Below, one piece after another: positions 21,241 to 32,535 of a DNA stretch of 64,000 nt. The number at the start of each line of letters is the position of its first letter. Positions within the stretch are counted from its first letter, which is position 1. The DNA is taken from NCBI GenBank assembly GCA_023213315.1, contig JAKCPI010001563.1, positions 744,001 to 808,000 on the forward strand, given 5' to 3'. The DNA comes from Euborellia annulipes (taxonomy: Eukaryota; Arthropoda; Insecta; Dermaptera; Anisolabididae). The translations under genes were made by a program, and so were the position numbers. The notes beneath the pieces were generated by a model. That model was not told where the DNA came from. It saw only the letters and a list, made by a program, of their open reading frames with translations, and ran no database searches.

Positions 21241-24200
21241 GAGGTGAATAGTGGGGCAGACTGTATATGTTTATGTTTTTGGCTTATATAATTTTACAAA
21301 TTTTGTTATTATCTAGTTTCGAGGTTGGGTGTTTTTTTTTTTAAATTTATAAAAAATTGCTGAGCTCCCTAAGGGGTGTAGAAATAATTGTCAGTTGACC
21401 TAACTTTTTGCTGAATGGCTCAATCATATTTGATATATGATTTGAGCTGTTTTATTAGAACATTCACAATGCTTAAGATTTCTCTGGTTACAATACTATA
21501 CAACAGATTTATCACAAGGGTCAGCTGCCCATCCACCCCCATATAACCCCTTATCCCCAAAAAGCAGTCCGTAAATTTTCACAGAAGAACAGAAATTGGC
21601 ATGTTTATTTTAGCCGAAAAGCAGATAAAACAAGCAGAATGTGCCGACTTTGATAAAAGCCCTTGCGGTAGTGGGGGGGGGGGGGGAGGGGAGAGAGTAT
21701 AAGGGGTGGGGAGTCAATTGTATTTATATGGCTTATATGAATTATGACACGTGGCTGCCATACTATGTTGGCAATTGAACCTTGAATAGGGCCCCGTTGA
21801 CATTAATAAATGATGTTTGCAATGGCGGTTTCGAATAATCCTTGCTTGTTGTCCGAAATTCCTAGTTAGAAATTGAATCTTAACTCCCATCCTATTTGAA
21901 CAAGTGAATAAATATTAATCGAAATGGTCAAAAGGGGAAACTACTAACATTAATAATTCAATGCAATATAATAGAAATATATATTAAAATAAAACAGCAG
22001 GTGTTAAATTTTGATATGAGAGTTGAGACTCAACAGTTAGGGGAGTAATTTTTTTTTTTTTTTAATTTACAGATTATAATTCTCCACACTTTGTTAATGC
22101 AAAAAAAAATTTGAGTAAAACAAATTTTGTGGAAGGAAAATAAATAGAATTATAAGGATAACATTTAGTGAAAATAATATTGTAGAAGAAAAATTATGAA
22201 TTGAGTTCCTTTTACTTTTTAGATAATAACCCTCTTCCCCCGCATGAGATAAGTTGGCAGCCCCAGAGAGGGTTTCATGTCAATTGCTTGGAAATCATTT
22301 TCAAGGGTTCTTTTTTTAAGAAATAATAATGATAGGTGCGATTTATTCTTATGCAATTTGTTGTGCATCTATAATGGTGTAAATCGTTTGGAAGTCGTTC
22401 ATATGCAGATAAATAAAAAAACCGTTATATCGTTTTAGGCATTTAGAAGAATAAAAGCATAATATTTTGATAGAATTCTAAAAAAAAAAAAAATTATAAA
22501 AACACGTGGCTTGGCTTGATTGGGTTAGAGAAGAGAATTATTATTTTTGCGAATCCATCAACAAAATTTGAAAAAGGCTGAAGCTTCGATATCGGAGAAA
22601 ATAATGAACTAAAAAATTTTAGTTAACAAAAGTGGGATGAGGAAAAGTGAAAATAAAAATTAGTTTAGAAAATAAATTTTACAGAGCAACATGCAATACA
22701 AGTTTGATTGATGACTCAAATATCAAAGTTTTTTATTCATATATCAAATCTCTGTATAATAAAAATAAATTTCTTTAAAATTATATTTTCATCTTCTTCT
22801 AATTAAATTAAATACAAAAAAGAAAAAAGAAAAATTAAAGTTTAAAACTCTAACGGCAAATGATCGAGGAAATCAATTAACTTAAAATGCCATTGAAAGA
22901 AAATTATAGAAGGCACTTAGTAAAAAAAAAGCCCTTCAGTGAAGGTCACAAAATGATTATAGAATAGGGAAGATGAGAGTAAAGGGTTAACAAAAGAGGG
23001 CAAGTCGAAAGGACTTCATTGATGACTTTTCAAGAGATTGTTCACTATAATAAACTTCTTTTTTTTTTTAGACTTTTATATATTCATGAGGAGTCGTGAA
23101 AAGCGGAAAAATTTCAAAACCCTCAGTCATGTTCAGATGGCGTAGCCAAATAGATCATATATAAAAACAAAATTTGTTATTTTGAAATGTATTAGAAAGT
23201 GGAAAATAATTTTTTTTATAAAATTGTTTAACATAATTATATTATTAACTCGACCTTTTATAATCATAACTTCCGAAGAGTTGTCCGGACCCCTAATTAA
23301 TTACCCCTTCCTCCCCTCCCCTCCAATCATTAATTGCTAATCTAATATTTTATTACAATTTGGATTAAAACATGTTGAAAGTTATCTTATCTTATTTTTG
23401 AATATAAAATTACCCAAAAAAGAATTAATAAATGTCAAATTAATAAGTATGAATGTACTGAATCTTGTTTATGTTTTGTTCAAGTCTAATGTTTTTAAAG
23501 AATGAGTAGCAAAAATGTATTGCATACATCATCTTTAAACAATATCCGTATTAGACTGGTTATGAGTTTAATAAGTGTAACTAATAATTAAATGCATTGT
23601 ATATATTCCTTAAAATATTTTGTTATATTTTCTCATTTATTTTCTAGTATAGTAATATTTTCCTGATTTTTAATCTTTTTCGACCTTATCTTTATTTATA
23701 TATATTTATTTTTTTAGAAAAAACTTAATAAAAATTATCTAAAAAGGCAAATTTTAGAATTTAGACGTTTATAGTTGTTATCATTAATAAAATAATTTTT
23801 TAGATTGATCTGTGGCTTATTTCTAAAAATTAAAACGCTTCGCCATTCATTCCGTGGTCAATAACTTGTGATTTTTGCAAACAAACCACAGGAAAATCAA
23901 AACAAGTCTTTTATAAAGTTTACTTTAGTAATCTCAATCATTTTTTATCTAATTTTTGCGGGTTCGCGCTTACGTATCCGAGTTTTATACTTCCGTCATA
24001 GTTTTATACGTTTTTTACAGTTTCATCCGCGATTTTTGCCAACTTCGCCATTTTCTCTTTCTGCTTCTCTAGACAAGATTTCAGTCTCTTTCTGCTTTAT
24101 ATTTTTAAACAAATATATGTGTGTTTAATGATATATTTTGTCACGGTGAGTACAAAGAACAAATTAAATGCTGTATATTTGTGATTTGTACTGATTTCTC

Positions 24201-27200
24201 TAACCAATCTGTTCACTTCTGTTTTAGATTTTGTTTTTATGTTTCATTTTTAATTTCAAATTTTCATGTTAATACTTCTATTATCAACCTTCTATTATAA
24301 TTATTGTAAAATGTTGAAAATCCAGTCCGAACCGTGTGTAGAAAAAAAACCTACACGAAATATTTCATACTACAATTTAATTCATTGAGGTAAACCTTAA
24401 CCATTTATATTTATATTTCGATATCAAAATGTCGGTAATATAATTAAAATAATTTTATGGCTTATTTGGGATTTAATGCCTCTTTAATTTCTCTAGGTTC
24501 ATTAAGCTTGCAGGAAGGCAGAGCTTTTGTTTTATAAACAAAGACCTGTCTGTTCTCCTCTAAATGTTCGGAATTAGATAAAAATTACAAGTGATTAGGC
24601 ATCTCATGGATCTTTTTTTTTGCCTTTTTGATAAAGCTGACCTGTTCATTGTTATAATAAATAATGAAGGCCCGTAGCCATTTTGCAATTGCAAGGTGCA
24701 CACGCGTAATTTTACACGGGCCGGAACTTTTTACTTTTTAATTAAAGCCATCTTTATCAAATGAAATTTTCTCTTCTTAATAAAACATTGAACATATACA
24801 GTCCCGACCCTCTTTTGAAGAGATTAAGTCAAATCTTTTTTAATTTAGCTAAACTTATTAAATCAACAACAACACAATCTTTTACAAAATTGAAACAAAA
24901 ATATTAGAGAAACAATTAGAATATTTTATTATTTTTTATGAGTTTAACTTTTTTAGAGAACAAATAAATAGTAGCGGAGAAGAGCAGGAAGCAGGCCAAA
25001 AAAGAGACTATGCCACTACTATACAAAATAATTTTGTGACGCCTCTGTCTCCGAACCACAGGTCAAAGGCTATAATATGTAATTATTTTAGTTATAAAAT
25101 ATAAATAGTTGCTTAAAATAATAAAGGTAAATAGCCGATTAAACAATCAAAAAATAAATCCTATATAAATAAAAAACCAAGAATGAAAATCAATAAATAG
25201 CCTTTTATTTGATGGCGTCGCCTACTTTCTAGCAATGCGTGTTTTGCTTCTCAAGCCTGTATGAATCGGTTGCCACTCTTTAAGGCGCAATGGGCCTCAC
25301 CAGCGCACTCTCGTGGGGAGTCGTGCAACCACTACCTTGAAATCATTTTTTTTTAATACTTGGAATTATATACGGCATGATTTTCTACTAAAATTTGACT
25401 TTTTAAAAAAATCACGATTTATTAAATATTTTAAGTCAATTTGATCAAATTTCATCAGAAGTATAAGCCTTGAAGCTTAGTAAAAAGTTCAAACGGAACA
25501 ATGATCGAATAATTTTTTAAATGAAAAAATGCCGTCATAAAAGTGTGATGCTATTTAATTATTAATTTTGTAATTAGCTATATCAATAAACTAATTAATT
25601 AGTTAAAAAACTTTTCCCTTATAACATAATCAATCTCTTTTTTTGAGTAAATTTATAATCTGAATTCGACTCTATTTATTTAGAGCACAAAAAAAAAAGG
25701 ATTAAAACTTTTAAATAACATTTGAATATCCCAACTGTGCTTAGAATAAAATAAAAATAAAATAAATTCATAATATCTGAAAAAAGTTGTTTAAATAGGT
25801 ATGTTCAGGTGATATTTAATAAAATAATTCCTGCGTAAACAGAATTGGACCTAAATTAACTCGCTTGCGAATGCATCTTTGAAAGCTTTTGTCAGATGAA
25901 AGAATTTTCACCCCAGATAATGATCCAAAATGATGAAATAATAAGCGGATCGAGAGTGATTATATATTAAAAAACGGGATCCTCTTTAACTTGTAATTCA
26001 TTTTGTACTAAAGGAAAGCGAACATGGAAGCAACTTCCATTCAACTCATTACCAAATGTGCAAAATGGACGGGAGAAGAGAAGAGGGCCGAAGCGAACAC
26101 AAGAGAAAAGCAGCCCGTGCAAGAGGGATTAATTTAGTTGTTTACCATTGTCTTGAACGCTTGGGCTTATCGAAAACATTTCTAAATTCATTAAATTTAT
26201 GGATATTAAACTGCTTTGAACTTACAATTATATATAGAAAGAACAAGGAGAGTTTGTGGTGGAAATAACGATAGAATTGACCTCACTAGTACTTATAGTC
26301 AATAAGCCAAAAGATATGGATTTATAACTGAAGAGTTGATAAATAAGAGAATGCATTCAATTTATTAAGGCCTACTAGGCTGATAAAATTTGTGTTCATA
26401 ACGAGCTCATCATCTTTAACATATTGGATGACGATTTGCATAAGAATCGTTGCTTGTATTGAAGACGATTCCATAATAATTATAACACAATCTTCAAATA
26501 AAACGCAAATTATCTCTCTGGCCGAAGATCCTTAAGAAAATTAAAAGTATCACTCTTATTCTTGATGTTTTCCATAGGATGATAATTTAATTAAAAGATC
26601 ACAAGAAATCGATAGATTCCAAATAATTTCGTTCTTGAATTGAAAACATTATTTTAAAATTAACCAATTTTTTGTTTACGCCTATATATTTGTATTTGTT
26701 TTTAGGATAAGATTTGAGAAAAATTGTTAAAAGAGGAATTAGAGACATTCCTATAACCAATAAAAACGTGGCCAATTTTAGGAGGGGGAAATTTGGTGCC
26801 GTCACAAGTGAATTGCAAGTTCAAATTTATGCTTGAAACAAAAAGTCAGGAAATATTTGAGAATTGGGCGATGAGTAGAAAAAAAGATCAATCTGCGTGC
26901 TTGAATATCAAAGGGAAAGAAGTATAATGCAGTATGTATCAATATATACTGTGCATGCATACATACAGTAGTAGTGACAAGTTATACTATATATTCATTG
27001 AAACTTTTAGGAGAAAATAATTGCTTCAAGATCCTGGATTTTGAAATTATTTGATTTGAGTGTCCATTTCGAAAAAATTTTTATAGAGTTTGTGTATCGC
27101 TACATGTAAATTTTCATGCTCTAAATTTAGTATAATTATTTAATATAAGAATTAATTTTTTTGAATGTTCCTATCTCTTCTGACAGGCGCTGTATAATAA

Positions 27201-28784
27201 ATAAAATTCACCTTTCTTTATTCAGACATCTAAAAAAAGAAAATATTTCGTGACCATACAAGACGGAATTATTTAGAAAGACAATTTTCATTATGTATAT
27301 TTTTGATGTTGTTATTTTTAATTCCAGCGAGAGAATGGTATTCCAAACTAATAAATTTAGATGTCGGGGTAGATACAAATGAATAAAAAAATCGCCGTAA
27401 AGGCTAATGAATTCGCTATGCAGCAAACAGCTCCTCTCGGCTACACGCTCTCTAGATTAGTCTGCCAGGCGCGATTTATAAATGGCCCAGCAACGGCCCT
27501 TTTGGCCAGGCCAAGGGCCCACCTGATCTATTCACTCGAACAAAAGCTACTGCTAGTTTAGAATCAATACGCTTCTAGACCTAAAACGGAATGTTTAATC
27601 ACAAATAAATACATATATTTTCTTAAATGGAATTGAAATTTTAAACAAATATTGTTTTAATTAATAATATATATATATATTGTTATAAAGGAATAACAAT
27701 TGTTTCAATTTTCAACAATCAAAATAATATTGTTAAATTCTCAAAAATCAAAATGATATTTATTGTTGAAAATTCAAACAATTGAATCTTTATTTTATTC
27801 TTACATTATTGAAAATTATTCAACAACAATAATAGATTGAAATGACTCAGGGATGTTGGAACGGAATGTATCAGTCCATTTAGAAAGAAATTCTAAAGTG
27901 TTCATCTATAAATTGCCATCGGAGCTGTCATTCGTATAATTAACAATAAATAAGTATTGCCGTATTAATGATATGATGTTAATGCCATGATCAGTCTTTC
28001 AAGAGTGAGGGGCAGTCAAAACATATATATACTGGGTATATAGAAAAATAATATTTTTTATAAAAAAGATTTATGTTTTAGAGAAAATAATCCACAAATA
28101 TTATTTGTATACGATAATAACTAAGAGGGTCAGCAAGGTGGGTCGTAACCCTCTGATTTCATGTTTAACTTTATTTTAACCTTTTAGTGAAATATGGTTT
28201 AATCCCATGATGTTAAGAACTCTTGCATATCATGGAAATAAAATCAAGTTTCAACCTAAAGCAAATAGGTTAAAATAAAATTTTAATTAACTGTGAAAAT
28301 TTCATAACTTAAGTGATATATAATGGTAGATTATTAGCGTCCAGAAATTGAAAGCTAAATGTACCGTAGTATATGTATGTAATAAAGGTGGCTGTGATTA
28401 TTGAATCCTTTTATTTGAATTCGGATCGGCTAAGAGAATGCAGAGAGGAAGGGAATTAGATTTTTATCAATAATATTGCGTATTCTATTTGAGTTACCAC
28501 TAATTTTTTGGAAGGTCATGCCAGTTTTCCTTTGGAAAGTCAATCGAATTAAATGCTTAGCTCGTATTGTTGAGACATTTTTAAGAACGAATAAGGTTAT
28601 GTTTCTAACACGGAGGCGGATGGGGGAGAGGAGAAAGGGGGGGGGGAAGAAAAGGTACTACTAATAATGTGCAAAAAAGAGGAGGGGAGGGGAGGAAAAA
28701 AGAGAAATGGAAGGGGTTAACAATGTATTTTAATAATGTATTGTTATAATTAATAATATATCGTTATAAAAAATATTACAAAAT
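21241..28784. other. Long unique AT-rich region without a recognised gene
   Basis: No element ends or genes recognised. Features: G14 at 21673-21686, numerous A/T runs, a GC-richer island with short open frames at about 25980-26150, another at about 27380-27550, a 23-bp-arm hairpin at 27697-27784 and a G-rich patch at about 28613-28700. Short frames of 60-86 codons show no domain, signal peptide or supported splice structure. Confidence 0.5.
27697..27784. repeat. Hairpin with 23-bp arms
   Basis: CAATTGTTTCAATTTTCAAC-type arm at 27697-27719 pairs with 27762-27784, one mismatch, 42-bp loop. ATTGTT/AACAAT words also recur around it, so it may be a foldback remnant. Confidence 0.6.
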
Positions 28785-28971
28785 TCTGGTGTGACTAGTC
28801 TTACAGCAGACAACTTTCTCTTTCTTCTGTAATTGGAGGTTGTGTTCTGTTCTTGCCATACCAGATTTTTTGAGTCGACATATATTTAGTTTCTGTCGAT
28901 AGAGGATGTAAAATTTATAAACGTGAAAAAAATTTATATTTATACATTAATTAATTAGATTAAATATTTTA

Positions 28972-29371
28972 CTAGCCGCGTCGCCTAGCAGGGGGCTTCG
29001 CCACCCTGGACCCCCCTCATCTTGCTCAGGCCCGCCTGTGGGGACCCTCGCCTTTTCTTGATTATGAAAAAAAATTATCATTACTATATTCCAATTCAGT
29101 GCCTGCTTGAAGATTTGTTTACATTCATAGAATACATTAATGCAAAGAATACATAAATATTTCTCTATACATTTCCTATGGGAGAAATAGTAACTTAAGA
29201 ATTAATAACTCAAAAAGTTATAGGAATTCCAGGATGAAAATAATTTTCCTGTAATCCCGAGAAAGTCCTCTTTTATGCATCAAAAATTTCGTTTCAAAAT
29301 TCCAACGGGAAGTTGCCCAAATAGAGCGTGACAGACGGACGGACATTAGCGAATTATATATATAAAATAGA
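28972..29371 (-). mobile_element. Family C Helitron-like element nested in family A (400 bp)
   Basis: On the minus strand it starts A|TCTATTTTATATATATAATT, then CGCTAATGTCCGTCCGTCTG, and ends GGCGAAGCC...GACGCGGCTAG|T. A-T insertion site, TC start and CTAG end match the other C copies. GGGGGCTTCGCC near the 3' end is hairpin-like but imperfect. Confidence 0.65.
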
Positions 29372-29407
29372 TATTTATCTATTTTTCCTTTCTTTCCTAT
29401 GAAGTAC

Positions 29408-29616
29408 AGAGAGCGCCACAATTAAGTCCCCATCTACCAGGTATCTAGAGCCTTAATATAGTATATAGTGAAATAATTTTATTGACTGAAAAGAAAAAAT
29501 AAAATCTGGTACGGATGATTTTATTTAACCTTTTCAAATTTAAAATTTTTCACTATATACTATATAATTAAGGCTCTAGGTATCAGGAGGGGAAGGACTT
29601 GATTGTGGCGCTCACT
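29408..29616. mobile_element. MITE with GTAC target duplication (209 bp)
   Basis: Left end AGAGAGCGCCACAATTAAGT, right end in reverse complement AGTGAGCGCCACAATCAAGT; inverted similarity extends for about 65 bp through CTAGAGCCTTAAT. GTAC at 29404-29407 and again at 29617-29620. The family A reference reads GAAGNACAAGAG across this point, consistent with a clean insertion. Confidence 0.8.
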
Positions 29617-30003
29617 GTACAAGAGTAAAGTGGGGTTCAAAAGATTTCAAGGCCAAAATGAGAATATACATTTTAAAGAGCATCTAAAAAATAATTCATT
29701 TTTTGTGAATTTAAAATCGTTTGAGCGAATTTAGAAAAAAACGGAAAAAGTACATTAGTAAAGTAGCAGTACTTTTTGACCGATTTTGTTCAAAAGCTTA
29801 TTTTCACGCCTCAGAGAGGTGCCTAACTTAAATATAAAATTTCAACCTCGTAGCTCATTTCCTTCATGCTTAAAAATGTCCACGCAGACCTTTTTGAGGG
29901 ACCCACTTTTTTGAACTCAGGGCACCTCAAAACGTATATTTCCATCAAAATCTCGACATCGATTTTTTGACATGAATTATGATAGGCCTAATACTTTCTC
30001 TTT

Positions 30004-30628
30004 TCATTAAAAAAACTCGAATTTAATACAAATAAAAATATTACTGGTGCTGTACAAGTTAGAATTGCTAATTCTATAGCCGCTCAGAAATGATAAAATC
30101 TCCTAACGCTTTTTTTGGAAAATAAATATTTTTGGGTTTTCACTAATTATCTATATTGCATGCTTAATTATTAAATATTTAATGTATTCTCTTTGAAAAG
30201 CATCTCGTCTTTTGCTATTTGACTTATGCTATTTGTTTGCATTTTTCCCTGGGTATATTTCCATTAATCATAGGTTTCCTCAGCCCCGTTCAGATCATTT
30301 CCTTTCCGATCATTAATCACTCGAGGCGGCCTAACTGTGCAACTTTATTCCCTTTTGGCTGCCAAGTCGAGTGCGAGACTGACTCCTCTCCCACCCCCAC
30401 CCCCCACCCCCACCCCCACCCCCACCGTACATTTCCGTTCTAGAGCGACTTCTTCATTTTCAATATTTTTAGATAAAATAATATACCGTAATTGATGGAA
30501 TCAGATCTAAAAGTGTATTTACGTTTAATGGACAATTTGTTTTACTTTCCTGACGTGAATACATTTAAATTCAGAGAGAGAGTTCCCCTAAATTAGGGGC
30601 CTAATTATTTGAAAGCATTAAAGAAAAA
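30004..30628. other. Unique stretch with a C-rich repeat
   Basis: AT-rich at first, then a moderately GC-rich part at 30190-30440 including a CCCCCA repeat. No gene recognised; the 74-codon frame here ends in the repeat (Pro-His-Pro-Thr) and is not convincing. Confidence 0.45.
30391..30425. repeat. CCCCCA tandem repeat, G-quadruplex-capable on the minus strand
   Basis: About six units of CCCCCA/CCCCA. The minus strand has more than four runs of five G separated by single T, fitting a G-quadruplex motif. Confidence 0.85.
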
Positions 30629-31161
30629 TCTGGTGTGATGGTCACACAGCACACAACTTTCTCTTACATTCGATAATTAAAGTAGTGTTCTGTGCTTGTC
30701 ATACCAGAGTTTATGTGTCGACATATACCTAGCTTCTGGCCCTAAATTTGATAGAATTCAAGATGTCATATTTATAAACATGGGAAAATATTTAAATTTT
30801 CTTACAACAGCAACCATTTCTCATATCTTCCCTATGAAGAACATGAGTAAAGTGGTCTTCAAACATATTTGAGAGCAAAATGAAAATATACATTTTAACG
30901 AGCATCTAAAAAATAATTGATTCATGAATTTTAATCAAAATCGAAAAAAACTGAAAAAGTGCCTCAGTAATGTATTTGTATTCTTGGCCGATTTTGTTCA
31001 AAAGCTTCTTGGCACTTGACAGGGGGTGCCTAACTTAAATATAAAATTTCTGCCACCTAGCTCTTTTCGTTCTTGAGATATTTTGTTCACAGACACACAG
31101 ACAGGCAGACCATTTTGCGGGACCCACTTTTTTGGACTCAGGGGACCTGAAAACACGTAAC
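30629..31161 (+). mobile_element. Family A, nearly complete copy lacking the 3' hairpin
   Basis: 5' hairpin at 30629-30708, body through CCCTATGAAGAACATGAG, GGCCGATTTTGTTCAAAAGC and GCGGGACCCACTTTTTTGG, ending near 31161 after GGGGACCTGAAAACACG. It contains GTTCTTGAGATATTTTGTTC before the microsatellite site, a block shared with 41240-41275 and resembling the large inverted-repeat arms. Confidence 0.85.
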
Positions 31162-32015
31162 AAGGCTTGTGTTTAAGAAAGAACCGGCCTTCAAGGGAGA
31201 GGAAGCTCTAACGGACGTATCTTTAAGCACTACACTAAAGAGTTGCACAAATTTAGAGCTAACATAAATGGGCTTAATTTATTAATTTTTTTTTTTAAAT
31301 CTAATCGAAGCCGGACTATGCGAGGTGCTGGTGTATTACTATGACTTACAAAAATGTTGGTTAAGTGATTTCCTATATTAGACTTCCTATTATAATTACA
31401 CGTTTTTAACATATAAGACAGAATATTAATAAAAAATAATGGAAGCCGCAAATCAGATGCCCGACATTAGTTCAGGGAAATGTCATCTTTGTAGTTATTA
31501 CATCTGAGATAAAATTCTTAATCAGGTCTGAAATTTTTGTCGCTGGATCTTTTTAACTGTCACCTTTAATGTCTTTAGGAGAGAATTTAAAGAAGTGGGT
31601 TAATTTAGTAGAATGAAAATATATTTTACGCACACATTTAATTAAAAGTGTTATTTTATTTTCGCCAGTAAATTTTATTAAAACGCCATGTAGGCGTGAG
31701 GAGGGTGGCAGTAGTTTGAGGGTGGGGGGGGGGGGGACGTTTTGCTACAAGTTCATTGAAAGATGAAAATGGATGAAGGGCTAATTGCAAACGCCGCCGT
31801 CCTCGAGACAATTCGGCTCAAAATTAATGGCTATAGATTCAAAAAATTTTTATTTATTATCACTAACTTAATTAAAATTTTTATCATATTAAATTTTATT
31901 TGCCGGAAAAATCAAAAAAATATATGCAGTAAAAGAGAAAAAGTTTTCTTGGGGAAATAAAATTGAAATATTAGATTAATATTTTATATAGTTATTTGAT
32001 CTGCCTAGATTAGGG
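31162..32015. other. AT-rich DNA, nothing recognised
   Basis: Contains G13 at 31724-31736. Short open frames show no features of real proteins. Confidence 0.5.
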
Positions 32016-32110
32016 GTCGTCCACATAAAGTAACGCGTTAGGGGCGGGGCGGGGGGGGGGAGACCTGGCCAAAATGTTACTAATTGTGACATGGCGACCC
32101 GGGGGGTTTC
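32016..32110 (+). mobile_element. Fragment of a GGGTCGTCCA-type repeat
   Basis: AGGGGTCGTCCACATAAAGT, AACGCGTTAGGGGCGGGG and a following G10, then GACCTGGCCAAAATGTTAC, resemble a repeat end found in many animal genomes (GGGTCGTCCATAAAGTACGT type). Its class is not certain to me and the other end is not visible. Confidence 0.35.
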
Positions 32111-32151
32111 TCTAAGCGGGACATTCGGGAATTCAAAGGTGAATTTATTAG

Positions 32152-32535
32152 GAAGTTGAAATTTTATATTTCTCTTTTCAGTTTTGTTTTTTTATTTTCT
32201 TAAAATTCGCTCCACCAATTTTGATTAAAATTCATAAATCAATTATTTTTTAGATGCTCTTTAAAATGTATATTCTCAATTTGACATTGAAATCTTTTGA
32301 AGCACACTTTACTCTTGTACTTCATAGGAAAAATAAGAGAAATAGTTACCATGGTAACAAAATATAAATATTCCCATGATTTTAAAATTTTATTCTATAT
32401 CTTGAATTCTAATATATCGGCGGAAACTAAACATATGACGACACAAAAAATCTGGTGTGACAAGCACAGAACACAAATTTCAATTAACGAAGGTAAGGGA
32501 AAGTTGTGTGCTGTGCGACCAGTCACATCAGATTT
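32152..32535 (-). mobile_element. Family A, minus-strand copy with intact 5' hairpin
   Basis: Reverse-complement body from GAAATTTTATATTT through TAGATGCTCTTTAAAATG, GTACTTCATAGGAAA and GGAAACTAAACATATG to the hairpin at 32451-32532. The right part of the element is missing. Confidence 0.85.

Larger units (their letters stand above)
28785..30003 (+). mobile_element. Family A copy carrying two nested insertions
   Basis: 5' hairpin at 28785-28865, then TATATTTAGTTTCTGTCGAT, interrupted by a family C element (28972-29371) and a GTAC-flanked MITE (29408-29616). The body resumes with AAGAGTAAAGTGGGG and runs to AATACTTTCTCTT at 30003, where the 3' hairpin is truncated. Removing the two insertions restores the order of the reference copy. 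Confidence 0.85.
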
